Counted from the stretch's first letter, positions 6,838 to 13,491 are shown. The stretch is DNA of 15,644 nt from Pleurocapsa sp. MO_226.B13 (GCA_030064795.1 JASJEI010000245.1:1-15644); one strand, 5' to 3'. Notes: a model not told the origin generated them from the sequence alone. Made by a program: numbers and translations.

Positions 6838-7875
6838 TTATTGTGGTTTGTCCACCATGGTGGACTCCTGGAGAGGGCTTGAATAAATACGCGGTGTTAC
6901 TTTGTGTAGTTGATCTACCATGGTGGACTTTTTAAAATGTTGTAAAATCTGCTCGAACATCTGCTGTGCAAATAAAGGAGGCACGGCATCACCAATTACT
7001 AAGCCATCAGTGGCGATTTCCCCAGATAATTTGTAACTATCGGGGATAGTTTGAATCCTAGCTAGGCAGTGGGTATTGAGACTATAAGTCCCCGTAGGAG
7101 TAACCAAATCTGCAAACAGCCTCCTGTCCCGACCATGCTGATCTGTGCAGAGTTTAGCGGTAACAGTCCAGCAATAAGGATTATTAGAAATTGCTGCTGG
7201 GGTATATTTTCTGATTTGATTTCTTTTCAGTAATGCCGTTTCCCCAGTCGCGATCACACGTTCAATCTTGGGGTGCAGTTTATTAGTCTGAGTATTAGTT
7301 AATTTTGATGGCTTTAACTCGCCGAGCAAGTCTTCAATACATTCATACCAATAAGCAGTGCGATTAGGGACGATCAATATTGGCGGAGTACTTTCTTTAG
7401 TAGCTATGGCAATAAATCGCTTTCTCTGCTGGGGAATGCCAAATAAAGCTAAGTTATAAACTTGCGCATTAATTGAATAACCAAGTTGTTCTAATTGATG
7501 CGCGATCGCGATCCATGATTCAGATTGAGAATAAGCTGGCACATTTTCCAAGGTAAATACCTTTGGTTGGAAATGCGCGAGCGCACGAGTTATAGCTTTT
7601 GCCAGGTCGATATCTTGTTGTGCTTCCGACTTATTATTAGCGATCGAGAAATGGCGACAGCTAGGGGAAGCATGAAGAACATCGGGGGTGGGCAATAGTC
7701 GCCAGTCTACTTTGCAGGCATCGCTGACTACTGTTTTAGAATTAGGATAATTCAGCCTATATAGTTCGGCTACAATAGGGTCGATCTCAACCCCCCAAAT
7801 TGGAGTCAATCCAGCAGCGATCGCGCCCTGCTCTAGGATTCCTCCAGAAGTACAAATTGTGGCAATGGTTTCCAT
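6838..7875 (-). CDS. DNA (cytosine-5-)-methyltransferase, solitary
   Basis: Transfers a methyl group from S-adenosylmethionine to carbon 5 of cytosine in a specific DNA sequence. Seen in order: a motif I variant (TICTSGGILEQG, about 7-17), motif IV ASPSCRHFS with catalytic Cys73 (PSC rather than the usual PPC), motif VI ENV (110-112), motif VIII QQRKR (149-153), a short target-recognition region (about 160-255), a motif IX-like LARIQTIPD, and motif X GDAVPP (295-300). At 345 aa it is complete but compact. No restriction endonuclease is adjacent, so it is likely an orphan enzyme protecting or regulating the replicon. The last 30 residues look appended and contain STMVD twice, caused by a duplicated palindromic DNA motif. 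The target sequence cannot be read from the protein. Confidence 0.92.
   Translation of the reverse strand: METIATICTSGGILEQGAIAAGLTPIWGVEIDPIVAELYRLNYPNSKTVVSDACKVDWRLLPTPDVLHASPSCRHFSIANNKSEAQQDIDLAKAITRALAHFQPKVFTLENVPAYSQSESWIAIAHQLEQLGYSINAQVYNLALFGIPQQRKRFIAIATKESTPPILIVPNRTAYWYECIEDLLGELKPSKLTNTQTNKLHPKIERVIATGETALLKRNQIRKYTPAAISNNPYCWTVTAKLCTDQHGRDRRLFADLVTPTGTYSLNTHCLARIQTIPDSYKLSGEIATDGLVIGDAVPPLFAQQMFEQILQHFKKSTMVDQLHKVTPRIYSSPLQESTMVDKPQ
6850..6928. promoter_or_regulatory. Two palindromic sites at the 3' end of the methyltransferase gene
   Basis: A perfect 16-bp palindrome GTCCACCATGGTGGAC lies at 6850-6865. A near copy, CTACCATGGTGGAC, lies at 6915-6928, with equivalent bases 63 bp away, close to six helical turns. 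Both are inside coding sequence and immediately upstream of the helix-turn-helix gene, so they could be operator sites. The first copy cannot be explained by coding constraint alone. No protein is known to bind them. Confidence 0.45.
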
Positions 7876-7892
7876 TTAGCTTTTAGCCTTAT

Positions 7893-7967
7893 AAAAAATA
7901 GGAGGTAGGAAATAGGAAATAGGAAGTAAAACTTATTTCCTATTTCCTATTTCCTATTTCTTATTTC
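7893..7967. repeat. Heptanucleotide repeats forming a long hairpin
   Basis: About four units of AATAGGA-type sequence are followed, after a short AT spacer, by four or five units of its reverse complement TATTTCC, so the 90-base gap between two genes is mostly one imperfect stem-loop. The distal arm reaches the stop codon of the winged-helix gene. Transcribed from the minus strand it could slow or stop transcription, or stabilise a message end, between that gene and the methyltransferase gene. Seven-base tandem repeats are a known cyanobacterial class. Confidence 0.75.
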
Positions 7968-8211
7968 AGATGGCTACCTCCCAATCCCCTTTGAAGTTCT
8001 GCACTACTAACCCGTCTTTCTCTAACTGCACCAAGGCATATCGAACCATCGCTACGGTTATCTCCAACTCAATAGCGATCGCCACGGCAGAAATCGGCTT
8101 TTTTTTAAGGTAAATTAAATTAAATACCGCCCCCGATGCGATTAAAAGGCGTTCTAAGCGATATCTTTCATCTAACCGCTCAACATGGAGCTTGGTTTTT
8201 TCTTGAATCAT
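7966..8211 (-). CDS. Small winged-helix DNA-binding protein
   Basis: The 81-aa protein has a helical start and a winged-helix-like body: AVAIAIELEITVAMVRYALVQLEKDGLV (split by reading, about 43-70) resembles the helix-turn-helix of MarR/ArsR-type folds, followed by a short hairpin QNFKGDWEVAI. It begins at ATG 8211, 53 bases after the replication-like gene, and is followed by the heptamer hairpin. It is probably a transcriptional regulator of the replicon; the ligand and operator are not visible. Confidence 0.7.
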   Translation of the reverse strand: MIQEKTKLHVERLDERYRLERLLIASGAVFNLIYLKKKPISAVAIAIELEITVAMVRYALVQLEKDGLVVQNFKGDWEVAI

Positions 8212-8264
8212 GGTTATTATTTTTCTACGTATATTTTCGGAGTCGGGATAGTCTGTTAAAGCAC

Positions 8265-10241
8265 TCAGCTTGAGCGAGACTCCCCACTCTTTTTCTTGAT
8301 TTTGCTTAAAAACTTACTTTTAGCGATCGCCTTCTCCCAAGCGTCTTTACTCCCCTTTTCAATCGGTTTTGGAGTATAAATTTGGTGAGCTAGCCCGTGT
8401 CCTTCGCTTCGCTCGAAGTCAGAAGTCGGAAGTCGGAAGTCAGAAGTACCTTCGGTGGGTTCAGCCGTTCGAGCTGCGCTCTCACTACCGATCGGTAGTG
8501 GAGGGCGCAGCCCGTAACGGCTGGCTTGCGTAGTTACTTCTGACTTCTGACTTCTGACTTCTGACTTCTCTTCATCTACCTTTTCCCGTTTGCGTTTATC
8601 TTCTAAATCTACGTAATCGATCGCGATCGCTACTCCCTCTTCGTTGAGTATTACTGGCAAGTCATGTTTTTTAGCCAGCATTACTCCTCTAGTCCTAGTA
8701 ATCGGATCGGCAAGAAGTTCGTCTATTTCCTGTTCTAAAGATAGACTGGAAGCACATTCTGCTTTAGGCATTTGTTTTAGAACTTCTTCGTATCTGCATT
8801 TCAAGTCAGCAATCTTGGTGTTCGCCGTGATGCCACCAGGAACAGTAATTGGTATTTCGTTTTCTGGCTTTAGACTTGCGACTTGCGACTTGAGACTTGC
8901 GACTTGAGAGATCGCGATCGCCCCCAATGTCTGCGCCGTATCCGCAGCTTCTTCTATGCTGGTTTCGGGACGATAGATATCAATTATCCATTGGGGAATA
9001 TTTAAGCTCAGAGGATTTTGACCTAGTTCTACTGCCTTCATCAATCTGGGCTTTTCAATCGCAATCAGTCTTTTGCATTCATCCCAGCTATCTTCTAAAC
9101 TCTCAGACGTTTTTAAATACCAATTAATTTTCTGGTTGACCTGTTCAAAAGTATCCTCACCTCTCCTGAGCTTGAAGCGTAAATACGATCTGAAGATCGG
9201 GGCGGTTTTCCCAGGCGCAACTTCCCACTCTTTCTTACACCAACTCCCTATCGGCAACCCGTTTAAGAAATCCTCCACGAATGGCGATCGCTCTCCTTGC
9301 TTCTCGGCTTTAATCATCCAGCTAGCTCTATCTGCTGCTTTTTGCGGGTCTTCTTTTTGTGCGAAGTATAAGGTTAACTGCTTCTGGCATTCCCTTAAGT
9401 CTTCAATCGACTTAAACTCACTCATCCCTAATATCGAACTTATCTTGCCTCTCTCTCTGATTTCTGCTTGCTGGTTTTTTACTTGAAAATAGCGATCGCC
9501 CTGTGGTTTGTGTTCTGCCATCTCTTTTTTTAGTACTGGTTTACCAGTATTGATTTTTTCTTCAACTTGCGGAACGTTTGCCACTATAGAAGAATTAGAA
9601 TTGTTAGTATTAAAGTTATTAATATTCTCATTGCTTAAATCGGGCGGAAACGGTCGGGTCTCCCGACCTTGTTCCACGCCCGTTCTTTGAATCCCTTGAG
9701 AGCGTTTTTCTGGACGCTCTTCTTTTTTTTCCTTGGGCGAAATATTTTCTTTTTTATTCGGTCTATTTAGTGGAGTATTATTTGTTATTGATTTTGCAAT
9801 AGTGCGAAATCGATCTCGCAAGGTTGCGAAATCGATAATACCAATGGTTTGAGCGATTAAAAACTGAAAATCGATCCGATACCAAAGGACGTGCCAACAG
9901 CGATCGCGTTTGACTTTTTGCGCAATTAGAATGCCAAAATCAACTAGCTTTTTAAGTCTTCTGGCGATCGTTGAGGCCCTCAAGTGCGGTAACTTCTCAG
10001 TCAAGCTCTCCGCAGTACAAAAAATATAGCGATCGCCATCGATTATCTCTCCATGACCCTGGCACAATCTGTAGTAAAACTCTTGAATAATTGAAGCATA
10101 GTCAAAGGCAATACTAGGATGACTTTTAGGACAAATACCTATCCGTGCAAAGAACTTGGTAAGCTGAGAGGAGATATTGCGGTTATCGGCGGAATTAACT
10201 GCGATTAGTTTGTTTTCCCGCATAACTTCTGGATTAAGCAT
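8265..10241 (-). CDS. Winged-helix replication-initiator-like protein
   Basis: The N-terminal third (about residues 45-130 from this start) resembles the winged-helix region of plasmid and phage replication proteins: YYRLCQGHGE, then FCTAESLTEKLPHLRASTIARRLKKLVDFGIL (read in two parts), i.e. a helix-turn-helix that chooses the next step. A polar low-complexity linker follows (about 150-220), then a helical C-terminal region. The ATG at 10241 is preferred because it overlaps the previous stop as TAATG and has GAGG eight bases upstream; a start at 10298 would run 58 bases into the preceding gene. Two repeat tracts are translated in frame: five 7-bp units at 8873-8907 (SQVASLKSQVASLK) and a palindromic repeat at 8396-8572, adding about 58 residues near the C-terminus. 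At 658 aa it is long for such proteins. Replication is inferred from fold and context; no primase or helicase motif is seen. Confidence 0.6.
   Translation of the reverse strand: MLNPEVMRENKLIAVNSADNRNISSQLTKFFARIGICPKSHPSIAFDYASIIQEFYYRLCQGHGEIIDGDRYIFCTAESLTEKLPHLRASTIARRLKKLVDFGILIAQKVKRDRCWHVLWYRIDFQFLIAQTIGIIDFATLRDRFRTIAKSITNNTPLNRPNKKENISPKEKKEERPEKRSQGIQRTGVEQGRETRPFPPDLSNENINNFNTNNSNSSIVANVPQVEEKINTGKPVLKKEMAEHKPQGDRYFQVKNQQAEIRERGKISSILGMSEFKSIEDLRECQKQLTLYFAQKEDPQKAADRASWMIKAEKQGERSPFVEDFLNGLPIGSWCKKEWEVAPGKTAPIFRSYLRFKLRRGEDTFEQVNQKINWYLKTSESLEDSWDECKRLIAIEKPRLMKAVELGQNPLSLNIPQWIIDIYRPETSIEEAADTAQTLGAIAISQVASLKSQVASLKPENEIPITVPGGITANTKIADLKCRYEEVLKQMPKAECASSLSLEQEIDELLADPITRTRGVMLAKKHDLPVILNEEGVAIAIDYVDLEDKRKREKVDEEKSEVRSQKSEVTTQASRYGLRPPLPIGSESAARTAEPTEGTSDFRLPTSDFERSEGHGLAHQIYTPKPIEKGSKDAWEKAIAKSKFLSKIKKKSGESRSS
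8396..8572. repeat. Palindromic repeat element inserted in frame in the replication-like gene
   Basis: The element begins with CTTCGCTTCGCTCGAAGTC, runs through GAAGTCA-type heptamers, contains an 18-bp perfect palindrome CACTACCGATCGGTAGTG (8483-8500) and closes with at least four units of the complementary heptamer TGACTTC. Its first 23 bases from 8405 recur exactly at 11464. It encodes a Ser/Arg/Glu-rich peptide unlike the surrounding protein, so it is most likely a mobile or slippage-grown repeat tolerated in a flexible tail. Confidence 0.75.
8873..8907. repeat. Heptanucleotide repeat GACTTGM inside coding sequence
   Basis: Five consecutive 7-bp units (GACTTGC, GACTTGC, GACTTGA, GACTTGC, GACTTGA) lie within the replication-like gene and are translated as SQVASLKSQVASLK. 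Because seven is not a multiple of three, gain or loss of one unit shifts the frame, so the tract could act as a phase switch. Confidence 0.85.
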
Positions 10242-10627
10242 TAATTCAACCTCGCTGCGAACTCTTCTAATTCTTCGCTTGTGAAACAGAGTAAACACTC
10301 TTTGTTGCTAAGTGCATAAGTAGCTAAACCTAGTTTGTTTAAGGCAGCGATCGCTTCTTCTTTCTCTCGATTTTGAAGGTCAGGGATGAGTCGAGTTACC
10401 TTGCACCAATAATTCCCTTGATATAACTTGTATTTTTTGGCTGTTGTAAAATCTGCTAAAGCCAAAGCATCAATCTCTAATTCTAGACTTCCTAAGTTTT
10501 CAGGAAGACATCTAGCTAATCCCACCAGCATTTCCAGTTTGAAGAGGGCTTCGCGGAATTTAAAGGGTAGCTTGTGTTTTTTGAACTTAACCTTGTCAAG
10601 TTCTTGCGATTCTAATTTTGCATTCAT
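10241..10627 (-). CDS. Unknown 128-aa protein, first gene of the minus-strand train
   Basis: I do not recognise the family. The protein is rich in Lys, Glu and Leu and predicted helical, without signal peptide, membrane segment or clear motif; it ends CLLCFTSEELEEFAARLN. Its stop overlaps the start of the replication-like gene (TAATG), so the two are probably translated together. Its ATG at 10627 follows a plausible promoter with an operator-like inverted repeat, which makes it the promoter-proximal gene. In plasmids this position is often held by a copy-control or replication accessory protein, but nothing in the sequence proves that. Confidence 0.7.
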   Translation of the reverse strand: MNAKLESQELDKVKFKKHKLPFKFREALFKLEMLVGLARCLPENLGSLELEIDALALADFTTAKKYKLYQGNYWCKVTRLIPDLQNREKEEAIAALNKLGLATYALSNKECLLCFTSEELEEFAARLN

Positions 10628-10669
10628 AATAATTAGTTAAAATGTACTTTACAGAAAAGAAATAAAATC

Positions 10670-10698
10670 TTCATACACCAAATAACTAGATGGTGTAA
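10670..10698 (-). promoter_or_regulatory. Promoter with overlapping operator-like inverted repeat
   Basis: On the minus strand TTACAC (10698-10693) and TATGAA (10675-10670) are separated by exactly 17 bases, fitting a sigma-70-type promoter that would start about 35 bases before the ATG at 10627. A 7-bp inverted repeat TACACCA-N10-TGGTGTA (10674-10697) covers the spacer and edges of both boxes. A repressor bound there would block the promoter; the divergent HTH protein at 11079 is the obvious candidate. Regulation is inferred. Confidence 0.45.
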
Positions 10699-10830
10699 GA
10701 TATAACTAGTTCGGCACTCGGTTTATCCGTGTTTTTGCCGTTGTCAACAAAACAAATATTTGCTTTGAATCCATGAGAAATCGCGATTGAGATTGCGATC
10801 GACTAGGGTTTGAGAAATATCTAATCAACT

Positions 10831-10877
10831 AAAAAGCAAGCTCTAACAGGGGTCGAAATCTGCGGGGCTTGTTTTTT
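10831..10877. terminator. Bidirectional terminator-like stem-loop
   Basis: AAAAAGCAAGC (10831-10841) pairs with GCTTGTTTTTT (10867-10877) with one mismatch, and the stem extends inward through CTCT/GGGG with G-T pairs. Both strands end in a T-run. No annotated gene reads into it from either side, so it may end a short unrecognised RNA transcribed within the divergent region. Confidence 0.5.
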
Positions 10878-11039
10878 CAATTAAAAAGTAGCAACGAGCA
10901 ATTGATTTTGCGTAATTCTACGTAATTTTTGCATCTGTTTGCGTTCATTTATTTGTTCTAAAATACCATGACAATCACATTTAAAAACTAATTATTATTA
11001 AAATTATTAATTTAATAATGCGATCGCAGTGGATGTAAA

Positions 11040-11074
11040 AATGGGTAATGGGTAATGGGTAATGGGTAATGAGT
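11040..11074 (+). repeat. Heptanucleotide repeat AATGGGT before the HTH gene
   Basis: Four perfect units of AATGGGT and one AATGAGT end four bases before the ATG at 11079, so the tract occupies the ribosome-binding position. The last unit supplies a weak GAG. Changes in unit number would alter the leader but not the protein. Confidence 0.85.
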
Positions 11075-11078
11075 AAAA

Positions 11079-11462
11079 ATGATTGATAAAGAGAAAGCGT
11101 TAATTCCTTTAAGCGAGATAATCGAAGCTGCATTGAATTCTGAAAGTATCACCTCTGAAGAACAACTAGCTAGGGTGCTAAGAGTCTCTCAAGGGACGAT
11201 TAATAAACTTAAACTGCGTCGTTTTGCTCGTCTTCCCGACCACGACACTTTAATGGCGATCGCCAATTATCTAAATATTCCTTACTGGCAGTTAATCAAA
11301 AATCTTGAAGAAGAAGCCCCCATTGTTCCAGGAGAAGAAGATTCTTATAGCCAGCTAGTCGGGAAGATTCTTAAAATTAGCAACGTCAAGCTCATTATCA
11401 AACTCAACATTATAGTAGTGAAGCATTTGGAAATGCTCTTGATGTCAGAAGGAAACCTTTGA
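11079..11462 (+). CDS. XRE-like helix-turn-helix regulator, divergent from the train
   Basis: The 127-aa protein carries a helix-turn-helix of the lambda-repressor type at about residues 25-70: EEQLARVLRVSQGTINKLK followed by DHDTLMAIANYLNIPYWQLI, the usual pattern of small XRE-family repressors in which the last helices include a conserved LAxYL-like motif. The C-terminal part (about 85-127) is hydrophobic and helical and could form dimers. It is transcribed away from the replication-like train and probably controls it and itself. The start follows the AATGGGT repeat with no strong ribosome site. The DNA target is unknown; the TACACCA/TGGTGTA repeat is the best candidate. Confidence 0.75.
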   Translation: MIDKEKALIPLSEIIEAALNSESITSEEQLARVLRVSQGTINKLKLRRFARLPDHDTLMAIANYLNIPYWQLIKNLEEEAPIVPGEEDSYSQLVGKILKISNVKLIIKLNIIVVKHLEMLLMSEGNL

Positions 11463-11579
11463 TCGCTTCGCTCGAAGTCAGAAGTCATTTTGAAGTCAGA
11501 AGTCAGAACTCAGAAGTCAGAAGTAACCTTCGGTTCTTCCGCCCGCTAGAGCTACGCTCTACGCTACCGATCGGTGAAC
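11463..11579. repeat. Second copy of the palindromic heptamer repeat element (half copy)
   Basis: CGCTTCGCTCGAAGTC and the following AGAAGTC (11464-11486) match 8405-8427 exactly. Heptamers of AGAAGTC continue to about 11530, then a region similar to the middle of the first copy ends in ACCGATCGGT (11567-11576). The second half is missing: the sequence breaks exactly where the TnpB element's right end begins, which suggests that the transposon inserted into, or replaced, the other half. Confidence 0.7.
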
Positions 11580-11583
11580 TTGA

Positions 11584-11612
11584 CATCTCCTGTGGTTGAA
11601 ACACACAGGATT
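11584..11612 (-). repeat. Right-end hairpin of the TnpB element
   Basis: On the minus strand GAATCCTGTG is followed by a nine-base loop and CACAGGAGATGTCAA, the common right-end form of IS200/IS605 elements. In TnpB systems this hairpin is the 3' part of the omega RNA and the bases just beyond it act as the guide. Confidence 0.65.
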
Positions 11613-12998
11613 CTAAGCTGATGTTGCTACGGGTGCTGCAAGCACCGCTTCGCAACGCTTACGATACAATTTACTTAAGCAAGACAAAGTGTATCGTTTA
11701 GGGACTGTCAATTGCCCTTTACCCACCTCGGCTAGGGATATCCCTAGCTGTATGGCTACTTTTTTGAGTATATTTAATCCGCCCAAGCAATCGGCGCAAA
11801 CAAGCCAGCCTTGTCCTGTGCGATAAGTACCTCTAGTAATTCTTCTGCCTGAAAACCTGTATCCAACGGGTTTTTCACCGTATTTAGGTAAAAGGTCATT
11901 GCTAAAATAATCACTTTTCGAGCTGTACGCTTCCTCCGTTTCAGTAAAGACAATTCCTACTGATTCAGCTAATTCTTTAATTCGGTTTTTTAACCTAGAA
12001 GTCGGTATAGGTACATAATTCTGGTTGTTTCGTTTACCAAGATTGGATTTGTTTTTAACTCCTTGTCCCCAACCAAAGACTATGTTGCCAATGCGATGGT
12101 GCAGACAATAGTTAATTATTAGACGAGCGCATTTATTGACTGCATCTCTCATAAATGCGTTACGTTTATGGGTCAAATCGGCTAGATAGTCATCCCAATA
12201 ATTTTGAGGTTTATTTTTTTTGTGCAAAGCAACAGCTTTGTTGTATCTTTGGTTAACTGACTTAATCTTTCTACCGCAGACAAGAAAACTTTTGCCCATT
12301 GAACTAGTCGCGCCCAGCCAGTTAGATACACCTGGATCTAATCCTAAGCCATGAGAGTAATCTAGTCCGACAGCTTTCTCGATCTCGGCTTGATAGACAT
12401 ACTCAGCCCAAAGTTTTCTATTACTAGGAACTATTCGTACTTCAGATAATTGTTCAGCTAGAAATTCAGTTCCACCATTAATAGTTAGTACTGAATTAAT
12501 TAGCTCAGGTTTATTCTCTTTAGCTGTAGCAAGACGACATTGACTCCTTACGTCGTCATAAGTTACAGCCTGAGCGGGAAAAGCAACTTGATACAACCCA
12601 CCAGAAGTCCGATAATAAGGGATTTTTGGTTTATGAGTTAATTCGCCTCGCCACCAACATCTTATCAGCTTGTTATAACTGGTTATCGCTTCTACTACTG
12701 ATTTGATAGTTTGCTGTGCTTGTTGACCACCAAGAGCAATGTAATGTTTATTACCTTTCAGTTTTTTGCATAACTCGGCATAACTAGCTTTAACCAATCG
12801 GTCTTTAAAGGCGATGCGATAACAGTCATTTCGATCAAAGTATTCGTATGTGGGACAGTTGGCAAAATGGAATTGCCTTATTTCCCACAGAGCGCAATTA
12901 TAAAGGCTATTTGAATGGTGGCACTGCCATACAAAATAATCTCGTAACTCATCATCGATGCAGCCCGTCAGCAGTATTCTTTGAGTGCGGTATTCCAT
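11613..12998 (-). CDS. tnpB: TnpB RNA-guided nuclease family protein, variant catalytic site
   Basis: TnpB is a DNA nuclease guided by the omega RNA made from the transposon's own end; it helps retain the element. In this 461-aa protein RuvC-I is GLDPGVSNW with Asp221, and RuvC-III is ADCLGGLNI with Asp403. At the usual RuvC-II place the sequence reads IVFGWGQGVK, with no glutamate; instead Glu355/Glu356 sit in TETEEAYSSK, as in the TnpB clade in which the glutamate has moved to the EEsYTSK motif. NNQNYVPIPTSRL and RFSGRRITRGTYR are also typical of this clade. The zinc-ribbon cysteines are not present. The start is ATG 12998, 64 bases from the divergent tnpA. The protein is full length, so activity is possible. 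Confidence 0.88.
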   Translation of the reverse strand: MEYRTQRILLTGCIDDELRDYFVWQCHHSNSLYNCALWEIRQFHFANCPTYEYFDRNDCYRIAFKDRLVKASYAELCKKLKGNKHYIALGGQQAQQTIKSVVEAITSYNKLIRCWWRGELTHKPKIPYYRTSGGLYQVAFPAQAVTYDDVRSQCRLATAKENKPELINSVLTINGGTEFLAEQLSEVRIVPSNRKLWAEYVYQAEIEKAVGLDYSHGLGLDPGVSNWLGATSSMGKSFLVCGRKIKSVNQRYNKAVALHKKNKPQNYWDDYLADLTHKRNAFMRDAVNKCARLIINYCLHHRIGNIVFGWGQGVKNKSNLGKRNNQNYVPIPTSRLKNRIKELAESVGIVFTETEEAYSSKSDYFSNDLLPKYGEKPVGYRFSGRRITRGTYRTGQGWLVCADCLGGLNILKKVAIQLGISLAEVGKGQLTVPKRYTLSCLSKLYRKRCEAVLAAPVATSA

Positions 12999-13022
12999 CC
13001 CTAATTACAAAATGTATTTGTA

Positions 13023-13042
13023 TATTAGTATAGTATCTAATA
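13023..13042. promoter_or_regulatory. Inverted repeat between tnpB and tnpA
   Basis: TATTAG-N8-CTAATA lies in the 64-base gap between the two divergent starts, a very AT-rich stretch that must hold both promoters. It could be an operator or simply an AT-rich chance repeat. Confidence 0.3.
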
Positions 13043-13062
13043 CGCATTCAAAATATAAATTT

Positions 13063-13476
13063 ATGGCAAAGCTATCTAAAAAAGATTATGAGTATCGACA
13101 TACAAAAGGATCTGTCTCGTCTCTCAACTATCACTTTGTTTTTTGCCCCAAAAGACGAAAAGCAGTCTTAACAGGCAAAGTTGCCCAAAGACTGCAAGAA
13201 ATAATATTTGACGTGGTCAAAGAGCATGGCTGGAATTTAATCGCACTAGAAATAATGCCAGACCACGTTCACCTGTTTGTGAACGCACCAACACACGAAA
13301 GTCCCTCTCAAATAATTAGATGGGTCAAGGGTCGTGCTTCCAAGTACTTGAGGCAAGAATTTTCGAGTTTACAGAAACTGCCATGTATGTGGAGTCCTAG
13401 TTATTTTGTGGCTTCAACAGGACAGACAAGCACAGAAACAGTCAAGCGTTATATTGAAAACCAGCGTTCTGCATAA
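13063..13476 (+). CDS. tnpA: IS200/IS605 Y1 HUH transposase TnpA
   Basis: TnpA cuts single-stranded DNA at hairpin-marked ends through a tyrosine. The 137-aa protein has the HUH motif MPDHVHLF (His68, His70) and the catalytic Tyr130 in TVKRYIENQ, with normal length for the family, so it looks intact. The ATG at 13063 (MAKLSKKDYEYRHTKGS) is chosen over an upstream in-frame ATG at 12985, which would overlap tnpB and add 26 residues not seen in the family. It is divergent from tnpB and followed within 15 bases by a 20-bp palindrome. Confidence 0.93.
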   Translation: MAKLSKKDYEYRHTKGSVSSLNYHFVFCPKRRKAVLTGKVAQRLQEIIFDVVKEHGWNLIALEIMPDHVHLFVNAPTHESPSQIIRWVKGRASKYLRQEFSSLQKLPCMWSPSYFVASTGQTSTETVKRYIENQRSA

Positions 13477-13491
13477 CCTAAGATAGACATA

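Larger units (their letters stand above)
10628..11078. other. AT-rich divergent intergenic region, possible control/origin region
   Basis: Lies between the divergent train (minus) and HTH gene (plus) and holds no open frame of note. It contains the promoter/operator candidate at 10670-10698, the direct repeat ATAACTAG (10681-10709 area), a strong stem flanked by T-runs on both strands (10831-10877), the 10-bp-spaced repeat CGTAATT (10911-10917, 10921-10927), a very AT-rich stretch at about 10975-11020 and a heptamer repeat before the HTH gene. Such a mix fits a replicon control region or origin, but no iteron family or known origin is recognisable. Confidence 0.45.

Noticed and set aside
8644..9690. 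Plus-strand open frames opposite the replication-like gene
   Set aside because: They are antisense to a long coding frame and encode low-quality Ser/Leu-rich peptides with no start signals.
10845..10875. tRNA-like T-arm (GGGGTCGAAATC)
   Set aside because: No acceptor stem, anticodon arm or CCA fits around it; the pairing forms a simple terminator-type hairpin.
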